A program made the translations under genes and the position numbers. From contig CAMKMK010000171.1 of the NCBI GenBank assembly GCA_946413885.1, positions 1 to 5,027 of the forward strand: DNA of 5,027 nt. Direction: 5' to 3'. The DNA comes from an uncultured Prevotellaceae bacterium (lineage in GTDB: Bacteria; Bacteroidota; Bacteroidia; Bacteroidales; Bacteroidaceae). Shown piece after piece: positions 1 to 5,027 of this stretch. Position 1 is the stretch's first letter, and each line of letters begins with the position of its first letter. Below the pieces are notes generated by a model. It saw only the letters and a program-made list of their open reading frames with translations. It was not told the origin of the DNA and ran no database searches.

Positions 1-462
1 ATGAAAGTAGGAGACAGAATACCTGAAACGTTGGGTACCGACCAGAATGGCAATCCCATCAAGGCAAGCGACTACAAGGGCCGCAAGATTGTACTGTACA
101 GTTACCCCAAGGCTAACACTTCTGGCTGTACAGCCGAAGCCTGCTCCCTCCAGCAGTACAAAGCCGAACTGGAGGCTGCGGGGTATTCCATCATTGGAGT
201 CAGCAAGGACCGCACTGAACTGCAAAAGAAGTTTGCCGACAACTATTCTTTGGATTTTCCTCTCATTGCTGATACTGAAACCACCCTGCTCCAGCAATTG
301 GGAGCATGGGGCGAGAAGGTGGCTTGTGGACGCCGTACTGTAGGCATCCTGCGCACCACGTATCTGGTCAACGAGGAGGGCATTATCGAGAAGATTTTCA
401 CTCCCAAGGAAATCAAGACAAAAATCCATGCTGAACAAATTTTAGACTACATCAACCAATAA
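1..462 (+). CDS. bcp: Thioredoxin-dependent thiol peroxidase (Bcp/PrxQ-type peroxiredoxin)
   Basis: A cytoplasmic peroxiredoxin that reduces hydrogen peroxide and organic hydroperoxides, recycled in this family by thioredoxin. The 153-residue length is typical of Bcp. The active-site block at residues 36-48 reads PKANTSGCTAEAC: Cys43 is the expected peroxidatic cysteine in the PxxxTxxC motif, and Cys48, five residues on, is the expected resolving cysteine of the atypical 2-Cys Bcp subgroup. Arg118, in the strand before YLVNEEG, fits the conserved active-site arginine. Ser41 replaces the proline often found there, which I regard as harmless. Cys109 is an extra cysteine of unknown role. The ATG is the first base of the window, so the promoter and any earlier in-frame start cannot be seen; the N-terminus MKVGDRIPE is nonetheless where Bcp proteins normally begin. 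Only 16 bases separate it from the next gene, so co-transcription is likely. Confidence 0.93.
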   Translation: MKVGDRIPETLGTDQNGNPIKASDYKGRKIVLYSYPKANTSGCTAEACSLQQYKAELEAAGYSIIGVSKDRTELQKKFADNYSLDFPLIADTETTLLQQLGAWGEKVACGRRTVGILRTTYLVNEEGIIEKIFTPKEIKTKIHAEQILDYINQ

Positions 463-478
463 AACTTTTTCTACAACC

Positions 479-1534
479 ATGAAACGTAAGATAGCTATTA
501 TGGGAGCAGGCATGATGGGATCTGCACTTGCTTTCCCTGCTGCAGAGAACGGAAACGATGTGTGTCTCATTGGAACCTGTCTCGACGACAGTATCATCGA
601 TGGGTACATCAAGACACATAAACACGAGAAGTTTTGTCGAGAGTTTCCTGACAATGTAACTTACCACTACTTCAGCGACTGGAAGAAGGCTGTGGAGGGT
701 TGTGACTTCGTGATTGGTGGAGTTTCATCGTTTGGAGTAGATTGGTTCTTAGAGGAAATCCTTACCCAATTGGACCCCAAGATGCCTGTATTGAGCGTGA
801 CGAAAGGACTTCGCGCCACTGAGGACGGAACACTTCTCTCTTACCCTGGCTTCTGGGAGAGTGAACTGGCGAAACGTGGCATTAAGCGTACAATATGCGC
901 CATTGGTGGACCCTGCACAAGCTACGAACTGGTCTTTATGGACCCGTCAGAAGTGGCGTTCTGCGGAAAGGACAATGATGCCCTGCGCATGATGAAGGAA
1001 GCCATGCAGCGTCCCTATTACCACATTTCCCTGACGAACGATGTCATTGGATTGGAGAGCGCTGTCGCCTTGAAAAATGCCTATGCGATGGCCGTTACGT
1101 TGGCTGTGGGACTCAACACACGTTGGCATGGAGAAAACGAGCCACAGCACTACAATTCCCAGGCAGGAACGTTCACACAGGCAGTACGTGAGACGCATGC
1201 ACTCATGCAGATGCAAGGTGGCACGTTTGAATCAGAGTGCATAGGACTGGGTGATCTCTACGTGACCATCTTCAGCGGACGAACACGCAGATGTGGCGTG
1301 CTGATGGGACAAGGATTGAACTACGACGAGGTGACTGAAGCCTTGGCTGGCATCACGCTGGAGAGTCTCGTTATCACGCGCGTTATGGGAAATGCCATCC
1401 GCAGAAAAGCTGAACTGGGACTGGTGGACCTGAAGAACTTCCCGCTTCTCATGCACATCGTGGACATTCTCGACAAGGGAAAGGCTGATGCTGACCTGCC
1501 TTGGGAAGCCTTCACGTATGAACATCTCGACTAA
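479..1534 (+). CDS. gpsA: NAD(P)-dependent glycerol-3-phosphate dehydrogenase, divergent GpsA family
   Basis: Cytoplasmic enzyme interconverting sn-glycerol 3-phosphate and dihydroxyacetone phosphate with NAD(P). The 351 residues give a Rossmann domain with GAGMMG at 9-14. A TKGL block follows, with Lys109 matching the first conserved GpsA lysine. Next come GGPCTSYE (143-150), equivalent to the usual GPTFAKE-type block, and ALKNAYA with Lys199, the second conserved lysine. GLGDL (256-260) and an Arg-rich GRTRRCG segment (267-273) correspond to the C-terminal substrate/cofactor region. It is slightly long for GpsA (about 330-340) and divergent: the usual GSWGTA after the glycine loop is GMMGSA, and the usual VPS after strand four is VSS (82-84). 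After the second beta strand, LIGT (30-33) lacks the arginine common in NADPH-preferring members, which could mean a preference for NAD (inference). It lies 16 bases after bcp and 41 before glpT. The glpT neighbour suggests a catabolic or scavenging role rather than the housekeeping lipid role. Confidence 0.87.
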   Translation: MKRKIAIMGAGMMGSALAFPAAENGNDVCLIGTCLDDSIIDGYIKTHKHEKFCREFPDNVTYHYFSDWKKAVEGCDFVIGGVSSFGVDWFLEEILTQLDPKMPVLSVTKGLRATEDGTLLSYPGFWESELAKRGIKRTICAIGGPCTSYELVFMDPSEVAFCGKDNDALRMMKEAMQRPYYHISLTNDVIGLESAVALKNAYAMAVTLAVGLNTRWHGENEPQHYNSQAGTFTQAVRETHALMQMQGGTFESECIGLGDLYVTIFSGRTRRCGVLMGQGLNYDEVTEALAGITLESLVITRVMGNAIRRKAELGLVDLKNFPLLMHIVDILDKGKADADLPWEAFTYEHLD

Positions 1535-1545
1535 TCGTTTCTCCC

Positions 1546-1570
1546 CTGTTTCCCTCTTGAAAAGAGACAG
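1546..1570 (+). other. Possible RNA hairpin just upstream of glpT
   Basis: CTCTT (1554-1558) and AAGAG (1562-1566) form a 5-bp stem around the loop GAA. The pairing continues outward with CTGT (1546-1549) and ACAG (1567-1570), leaving four unpaired bases (TTCC) on the 5' side. The structure ends five bases before the glpT start codon, so it could affect translation or mark an RNA-processing site. There is no U-tract, so a terminator is unlikely. Short stems like this also arise by chance. Confidence 0.25.
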
Positions 1571-1575
1571 CTGAT

Positions 1576-2916
1576 ATGCAGACACGACACGGTTTCAAGC
1601 ATTGGCAATGGAGAGTCATCATCTGCTCGATGATAGGCTATTCCATGTTCTATTTTGTTCGCAAGAACTTCTCGTTTGCCATGCCGGCATTAGGAGATGC
1701 ATACGGAATCACCAACACAAGCTTTGGCATCATCCTCTCACTTGTAGGAATTATTTATGGCATCTCTAAGTTCATCAACGGATTCATCGCTGATCGAGCC
1801 AACGCGAGGTGGCATCTCGTCATCGGACTTACCGTTTGCGCTCTGCTCAATTATATCTTTGGCTTCAGCGCGAATTTCAGTCACTGGATAACAGGCACAT
1901 CGGAAGGCCCTGACTTTGTCAACACGATGGTTGTCATCATGGCTGTCCTGCTCATTCTGAACAACGTTTTCCAGGGATGCGGTTTCTCGCCTTGCAACCG
2001 CCTGATGGTACATTGGGTTCCACCCAAGGAACTGGCAACAAAGATGAGCTTCTGGAACACTTCTCATTCCATAGGGGCAGGCCTCGTGTCCGTCCTTTGC
2101 GGCTACATCATTGGCAGCGGAATGGGGGCAGGAACAGGCACGATGGCGTGGCAATGGTGTTTCTGGATTCCTGCTGTCATTGCCTCGCTGGGTGTCTTCT
2201 TTATCCTCGTTACCCTGCGCGACACACCCACTTCCGTTGGTCTCCCTGAATTGCCGAACACAAAGACAGAACTCGACGAAGATGACAGCCCTGAGGCATT
2301 CAAGGCCTTCATCCGCAAGAAAGTCTTCCAGAATCCTATCGTGTGGACACTGGCCCTGACAGACCTCTTCGTCTATATCGTCAGGTTTGCTGTACTGGAT
2401 TGGGGACCTACATTCCTCCAGAATCGAGCCATTCCCCTTTCACCTCAGTTGGCAGGATGGACCATCGCCATTTTCGAGATAGCAGGTTGTGCTGGGATGA
2501 TGTGCGCAGGATGGGTTTCTGACAGATTCTTTGGTGGTAAAGCCCAACGGGTTTGTGCCATCGAGATGGGCATCGTCGCCCTTTGTCTGGTTGCTCTCCA
2601 CGTGTTGCCCGACGACGCAAGCAGCGTGCTGGTACTTATTTTGCTGGCTGTCGCTGGTTTCTTCCTTTATGGACCTCAAGCCCTGCTGGGTGTCGTGGCC
2701 TCCAACCAAGTAACCAAGAAAGCAGCCTCATCGGCAGTCGGCCTGATAGGTTTGATGAGTTACGTCTCCGTCATTTTTACAGGAGCTGGATTGGGTTGGT
2801 TCTCAGACCATTTCGGATGGGACTATCTCTTCATCCTTATGAGTGGTGTCGCCGTTGTGGGAGGTCTTACGGTAGCCGCCCTTTGGAACATCAAGGACGA
2901 CGGATACATCCATTAA
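1576..2916 (+). CDS. glpT: Glycerol-3-phosphate transporter GlpT (MFS, organophosphate:phosphate antiporter family)
   Basis: Inner-membrane antiporter expected to import glycerol 3-phosphate in exchange for phosphate. The 446 residues fit a 12-helix MFS protein with a hydrophilic, acidic central loop at about 217-255. The pocket residues of E. coli GlpT, as I recall them, are almost all matched. Arg29 and Arg270 correspond to the phosphate-binding Arg45 and Arg269, and His164 and Asn161 to His165 and Asn162. Lys65 corresponds to Lys80, and Tyr22, Tyr26, Tyr61, Tyr267, Tyr365 and Tyr396 to Tyr38, 42, 76, 266, 362 and 393. Recognisable blocks are YFVRKNFSFAMP (26-37), YGISKFINGFIADR (61-74), GFSPCNRLMVHW (136-147) and VRFAVLDWGPTFL (269-281). 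The start MQTRHGFKHW places the first helix just after a short basic tail, as in the family. Hexose-phosphate (UhpT-type) or phosphoglycerate transport is less likely given these residues and the G3P dehydrogenase neighbour. The next gene begins 24 bases downstream. Confidence 0.9.
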   Translation: MQTRHGFKHWQWRVIICSMIGYSMFYFVRKNFSFAMPALGDAYGITNTSFGIILSLVGIIYGISKFINGFIADRANARWHLVIGLTVCALLNYIFGFSANFSHWITGTSEGPDFVNTMVVIMAVLLILNNVFQGCGFSPCNRLMVHWVPPKELATKMSFWNTSHSIGAGLVSVLCGYIIGSGMGAGTGTMAWQWCFWIPAVIASLGVFFILVTLRDTPTSVGLPELPNTKTELDEDDSPEAFKAFIRKKVFQNPIVWTLALTDLFVYIVRFAVLDWGPTFLQNRAIPLSPQLAGWTIAIFEIAGCAGMMCAGWVSDRFFGGKAQRVCAIEMGIVALCLVALHVLPDDASSVLVLILLAVAGFFLYGPQALLGVVASNQVTKKAASSAVGLIGLMSYVSVIFTGAGLGWFSDHFGWDYLFILMSGVAVVGGLTVAALWNIKDDGYIH

Positions 2917-2940
2917 ACAAGAAAACTCAACACGAACGTT

Positions 2941-3552
2941 ATGACCAAGTCTCAAAGTCTATTCAGGGAAATCTTCCCTCTCGCCATCCTGGCAGGCATT
3001 TGCATCTCCATCGGATGCGTTGTGAACCTTCGCGTAGGAGGTGTGGCAGGAGCCGTCCTTTTCTCCTTCGGCCTTACGACAGTAGTGTATTATGGCTTGA
3101 AACTCTACACAGGTACGGCAGGCTTCATCCGTCGTCATGGAGACTGGGCCATGCTGGCCATAGTCCTGTTGGGCAACATCGTGGGTTGCTGGCTTACCGC
3201 TCAAATGATATCCTATGCCCAGCCTGACTGCATCGAACCAGCCTCTGCCATTCTGGAAGGGCGGTTGGCCAAAGGTCCGTGGGCATGCTTCCTGCTGGCC
3301 ATAGGTTGCGGATTCATCATGACGACCGCTGTAGAGTTCGCTCGCAAGGGAAAGATGCTCACTCTCCTTCTGGGCGTCCCTGTTTTCATTCTCTGCGGAT
3401 TCGCCCACTCCATTGCCGATGCCTTCTATTTCCTGCTCACCCCAGCGAACCAACTCCTGCAACCCATGGTGCTGGTCGTCTATCTTTGTGAAGTGCTTGG
3501 CAACTTCGTTGGATGCAACCTCTATCGTTGGATGCTGCTTCCTTCAAAATAG
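2941..3552 (+). CDS. Compact formate/nitrite transporter (FNT) family protein
   Basis: A predicted six-helix membrane channel of the FNT family, which carries small monovalent anions such as formate, nitrite, hydrosulfide or lactate as pentamers; the substrate here is unknown. At 203 residues it is much shorter than FocA or NirC (about 270-285). Six hydrophobic segments are still visible, at roughly 11-30, 36-58, 69-92, 112-132, 138-165 and 174-198, so the shortening lies in tails and loops. The strongest signature is FILCGFAHSIAD (149-160), matching the FocA SGFEHSIAN block; His156 would be the central pore histidine. LYTGTAGF (55-62) fits the omega loop with its key threonine at Thr57, and GNFVG (187-191) fits the last-helix GN motif. 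The usual CN in helix four is Ala115-Cys116, so that conserved asparagine is missing. It ends the apparent operon. Family assignment is fairly secure, transport activity is not. Confidence 0.75.
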   Translation: MTKSQSLFREIFPLAILAGICISIGCVVNLRVGGVAGAVLFSFGLTTVVYYGLKLYTGTAGFIRRHGDWAMLAIVLLGNIVGCWLTAQMISYAQPDCIEPASAILEGRLAKGPWACFLLAIGCGFIMTTAVEFARKGKMLTLLLGVPVFILCGFAHSIADAFYFLLTPANQLLQPMVLVVYLCEVLGNFVGCNLYRWMLLPSK

Positions 3553-3583
3553 TCATTCTCCCATAAGATTGCAGGTAACGAGC

Positions 3584-3600
3584 GGAAAAACAGGTTTTCC
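3584..3600 (+). terminator. Weak hairpin after the FNT gene, possible terminator
   Basis: GGAAAA (3584-3589) and TTTTCC (3595-3600) can pair around the five-base loop ACAGG, 32 bases after the FNT stop codon. It is followed by a pyrimidine-rich stretch (TCTCCTTT) rather than a clean run of T. The location is right for the end of the four-gene operon, but the stem is short and A/T-rich, so termination is uncertain. Confidence 0.3.
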
Positions 3601-3622
3601 TCTCCTTTGCAAACGCAGTAAG

Positions 3623-3630
3623 TATGTTTG
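3623..3630 (+). promoter_or_regulatory. Candidate Bacteroidetes -7 promoter box for the sigma factor gene
   Basis: TATGTTTG is a perfect match to the Bacteroidetes -7 consensus TAnnTTTG and lies in the only sizeable intergenic gap. Transcription would begin near 3637, giving a leader of about 80 bases before the sigma gene. The companion -33 element (TTTG about 19 bases upstream) is poor: the nearest TTTG, at 3606-3609, is only 13 bases away, and a TTTT at 3595-3598 is 24 away. The same box occurs by chance inside coding sequence at 1854 and 3481, which lowers the weight of the match. Confidence 0.4.
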
Positions 3631-3639
3631 GCTAAGCAA

Positions 3640-3687
3640 CAAGTTCCATCAGCAACTTTTTTCTTAAAAAAACTTAAAGGGAACTTG
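3640..3687 (+). repeat. 8-bp perfect inverted repeat in the presumed sigma-gene leader
   Basis: CAAGTTCC (3640-3647) is the exact reverse complement of GGAACTTG (3680-3687), separated by 32 bases that contain T-rich then A-rich tracts (3657-3674), which can also pair with each other. If the candidate promoter at 3623-3630 is used, the repeat begins almost at the transcript 5' end, so it could fold as a leader hairpin. As DNA it could be an operator. A shorter alternative stem, AAGTT (3641-3645) with AACTT (3654-3658) followed by T residues, could instead act as a terminator. Confidence 0.4.
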
Positions 3688-3719
3688 GTTTTCCTATCTC
3701 TTTACGTTATAAGAGGTGT

Positions 3720-4232
3720 ATGGAGCCCGTCAGATTTGCCTTCGTGACGAAAAGAATGCGTCCCTGTTTGCTGCGGCTTGCCGCCAGACTTCTTCCCAAA
3801 ACGGAAGACGCGGAGGATGCTGTGCAAGAGGCACTCGTGCGTCTGTGGATAATGTGGGCTGAACTTCCCACTAAGGCGGACGCAGAACGGATGGCCGTCA
3901 GGTTGACAAAGAATGAATGCATCAATGTGCTTCGTAGTGCCAGAAAACGTTATACGTCTTCACTCTTTGACGAGGAAATGAGCCATACTGCTGACTCATA
4001 CGTAGATGGCACACTTGAAGAGAAAGAAATCAGAGTGGCGTTGGAGCGTGCTGTAAGGAATCTTCCACCAAAGGAAAAGCTTCTGTGGGAGATGCACACT
4101 GAGGCACAGATGGGAACGGCGGAAATAGCAGCCGCCACTGCCATGAATCAGAAAAGCGTCAGCGCAATGCTGAGTGCAGCACGCCAACGCATAAGAAAGA
4201 CACTTAGGAAAGGAGGATTCATCAATGACTGA
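3720..4232 (+). CDS. ECF-type RNA polymerase sigma factor (sigma-70 family)
   Basis: A 170-residue sigma factor with only regions 2 and 4, the layout of extracytoplasmic-function (ECF) sigma factors that direct RNA polymerase to a small regulon. Region 2 spans about 11-76: the acidic helix DAEDAVQEALVRLW (30-43) is the core-binding region 2.2, and the following MAVRLTKNECINVLRSARK stretch (58-76) fits the -10-recognising part. Region 4 spans about 103-164: NLPPKEKLLWEMH leads into the helix-turn-helix at 131-162, with EIAAATAMNQKSVSAMLSAARQ in place of the usual EIA..LG.S..TVKSRL.RAR pattern. No earlier in-frame ATG follows the stop at 3675-3677. The GAGGTG at 3713-3718 ends one base before the ATG, too close to be a good SD site. 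The last 8 bases overlap the next gene, the usual arrangement with a cognate anti-sigma factor. Its regulon is not visible here; self-regulation is common in the family but not shown. Confidence 0.88.
   Translation: MEPVRFAFVTKRMRPCLLRLAARLLPKTEDAEDAVQEALVRLWIMWAELPTKADAERMAVRLTKNECINVLRSARKRYTSSLFDEEMSHTADSYVDGTLEEKEIRVALERAVRNLPPKEKLLWEMHTEAQMGTAEIAAATAMNQKSVSAMLSAARQRIRKTLRKGGFIND
4209..4216 (+). promoter_or_regulatory. Strong Shine-Dalgarno site for the anti-sigma-like gene
   Basis: AAAGGAGG lies 8 bases before the ATG at 4225 and inside the end of the sigma gene. It matches the anti-SD sequence of 16S rRNA very well. No other start in this window has a comparable, properly spaced site, and Bacteroidetes rarely rely on SD pairing. 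It supports 4225 as the true start and suggests independent or efficient initiation on the overlapping gene. Confidence 0.6.
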
Positions 4233-4941
4233 ACATGATTTCATCGAAAAGTACCTGGATGGGGAGATTCCGCTTCATCCTGAAAGAAGGACAACTCCCT
4301 CAGAAACGGAACTGGATACCGCTGAGAAAGAGTTTGACCAACTGGTCGCAAGCAACCAAGCAACATGTCGCACCCTGCCCCTTGTGCTGAAATGGGCGGC
4401 AGCGGCAGCCATCGTGGTGGCGGTCGTGACACTTGCCACATGGCGAACAAACACGCCGCAATCCACATCTTCGAAAGTTGCTTCGACGACACAAGCAGAG
4501 GCAACGGAAAACACAACACGTCGAAACCGCGAAGACAACACGTTGAAACCGCCAACACAACACGTTGTCTCGAATCACGATAAATCGAGTGTCCTCATCT
4601 TCGACAGGACAAACGAAGAGAGTGGAAAAACACTAATGAAAGAAATGACTGTATGCGACAAACAAGGAAGTGACATCTGGAGACAAAAAACAACACGTGT
4701 GAAAGATTCCGACAAGAAAGGAGAACACTTTTTACCCCAAGATGCGTATGTCACATTAGCAAATGACAACATGGAATACGGATGGAACCAAATGATTATA
4801 AAAGACATCATCGAACGTGACAACACGTTTGCCTATGGCATCTTCAATAGCCCTGAGTTGACAGGTTCACACATGGAAGGACGCTGGTTCTCATCTTATG
4901 ACTTCGTACTTGAGCGCATGGGAGATCTGTCGAAAGAATAG
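4225..4941 (+). CDS. Single-pass membrane protein, probable anti-sigma factor
   Basis: I do not recognise the family of this 238-residue protein; the anti-sigma role is inferred from architecture and position. The N-terminus (1-50) is hydrophilic and cytoplasmic-like, with FIEKYLDGEI (6-15) resembling the opening of many anti-sigma factors (short helix plus LDGE). One clear membrane segment lies at about 52-73 (LVLKWAAAAAIVVAVVTLATW). A Thr/Ser/Asn/Lys-rich low-complexity linker follows at about 74-120. The remaining part (121-238) looks like a small soluble domain exposed to the periplasm, with no signature I can name; it does not look like a FecR domain. There is no zinc-binding HxxxCxxC (ZAS) motif. 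The gene overlaps the sigma factor by 8 bases and has a strong SD site, consistent with stoichiometric co-expression. Part of the linker DNA is a 22-base tandem repeat. Alternatively it is an unrelated membrane protein of the same operon. Confidence 0.65.
   Translation: MTEHDFIEKYLDGEIPLHPERRTTPSETELDTAEKEFDQLVASNQATCRTLPLVLKWAAAAAIVVAVVTLATWRTNTPQSTSSKVASTTQAEATENTTRRNREDNTLKPPTQHVVSNHDKSSVLIFDRTNEESGKTLMKEMTVCDKQGSDIWRQKTTRVKDSDKKGEHFLPQDAYVTLANDNMEYGWNQMIIKDIIERDNTFAYGIFNSPELTGSHMEGRWFSSYDFVLERMGDLSKE
4514..4567 (+). repeat. 22-bp tandem repeat in the linker of the anti-sigma-like gene
   Basis: Units start at 4514, 4536 and 4558, each with CAACACGT. The first two units (4514-4535 and 4536-4557) match at 19 of 22 positions; the third matches for its first 10 bases (CAACACGTTG) and then diverges. 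Because 22 is not a multiple of 3, each unit is read in a different codon frame, so the repeat is a DNA-level event such as slippage or duplication, tolerated in a low-complexity linker. Confidence 0.7.
4814..4829 (+). repeat. 6-bp inverted repeat within the anti-sigma-like gene
   Basis: AACGTG (4814-4819) and CACGTT (4824-4829) are exact reverse complements around the four-base loop ACAA. The right arm overlaps one of the recurring CAACACGT words. It lies in the coding region for residues about 197-202 and could be chance. Confidence 0.35.
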
Positions 4942-4946
4942 AAATA

Positions 4947-4982
4947 GAACCATGTAATTTATATAAGGTTCAATAAGAACTT
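4947..4982 (+). terminator. Possible weak hairpins after the anti-sigma-like gene
   Basis: Just after the stop codon, GAACC (4947-4951) can pair with GGTTC (4967-4971). Alternatively AGGTTC (4966-4971) can pair with GAACTT (4977-4982), with one G-T pair and loop AATAA. The two are mutually exclusive. Neither is followed by a T-run, so this is a weak terminator candidate. Confidence 0.2.
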
Positions 4983-5001
4983 GAGCTCGACAAAAACCCT
5001 G

Positions 5002-5024
5002 CACAACATCCTTCCATGTTCGTG
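5002..5024 (+). other. Candidate hairpin at the window edge
   Basis: CACAACAT (5002-5009) can pair with ATGTT plus GTG (5016-5024, one bulged C at 5021) around the six-base loop CCTTCC, giving eight pairs. It may be a terminator or leader structure for whatever lies beyond 5027. The sequence ends three bases later, so a T-tract or downstream gene cannot be checked. Otherwise I see nothing in 4942-5027. Confidence 0.3.
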
Positions 5025-5027
5025 TCA

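Noticed and set aside
2553..3227. 224-codon open frame on the plus strand across the glpT/FNT junction
   Set aside because: Overlaps both genes in another frame; the translation is rich in Arg, Ser, Pro and Cys with no domain pattern, typical of an out-of-frame reading.
2959..3462. 167-codon open frame on the minus strand opposite the FNT gene
   Set aside because: Its translation is polar with no recognisable motif and lies wholly antisense to a gene with clear family signatures. It is a shadow of codon bias.
3680..3708. GGAACTT followed by CGTT, resembling an ECF -35/-10 promoter for autoregulation
   Set aside because: The spacing between GGAAC and CGTT is about 20 bases rather than 16-17, and transcription would start at or after the ATG at 3720. 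The GGAACTT is better explained as an arm of the inverted repeat.
4511..4567. CRISPR-like array in the 22-bp repeats
   Set aside because: The units are directly adjacent with no spacers, lie inside an open coding frame and have no cas genes nearby.
4689..4706. CACGTG-containing stretch as a possible parS site
   Set aside because: Only the CACGTG core matches; the flanks do not fit the TGTT...AACA arms of the parS consensus.
5016..5027. ATG near the window end as the start of another gene
   Set aside because: Only four codons are visible and the ATG lies inside a possible hairpin arm, so no gene can be supported.

Overview
The window looks like a chromosomal stretch from a Bacteroidetes/Bacteroidales bacterium, probably Prevotella-like. 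The evidence is indirect: protein style, start codons mostly without Shine-Dalgarno (SD) sequences, a perfect TAnnTTTG promoter box in the one sizeable intergenic gap, and base composition near 50% G+C by eye. All six genes are on the + strand, tightly packed, and appear intact. I see no RNA gene, mobile element, CRISPR array or prophage.

Region 1 (1-3552) is a likely four-gene operon with gaps of 16, 41 and 24 bases. It encodes a Bcp/PrxQ-type thiol peroxidase, a divergent NAD(P)-dependent glycerol-3-phosphate (G3P) dehydrogenase of the GpsA family, a GlpT-type organophosphate:phosphate antiporter, and a compact formate/nitrite transporter (FNT) family channel. The transporter keeps essentially every residue known to line the E. 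coli GlpT substrate pathway, so import of G3P followed by interconversion with dihydroxyacetone phosphate is a coherent reading of the middle two genes. The peroxidase may protect the same metabolic state, and the FNT channel may move a small monocarboxylate or other small anion. Both of those links are inference from position.

Region 2 (3553-3719) is a 167-base gap with a weak hairpin behind the FNT gene, a candidate promoter, and an 8-base inverted repeat in the presumed leader of the next gene.

Region 3 (3720-4941) holds a small ECF-type sigma factor and, overlapping it by 8 bases, a single-pass membrane protein arranged like an anti-sigma factor (short cytoplasmic N-terminus, one membrane segment, low-complexity linker, unrecognised extracytoplasmic domain). 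A strong SD sequence, atypical for this phylum, precedes the second gene. Its linker contains a 22-base tandem repeat.

Region 4 (4942-5027) is the start of an intergenic region with candidate hairpins and no supportable gene. Most of the window is ordinary. The features most worth a second look are the compact FNT protein, the divergent G3P dehydrogenase beside GlpT, and the sigma/anti-sigma-like pair with its repeated DNA word.
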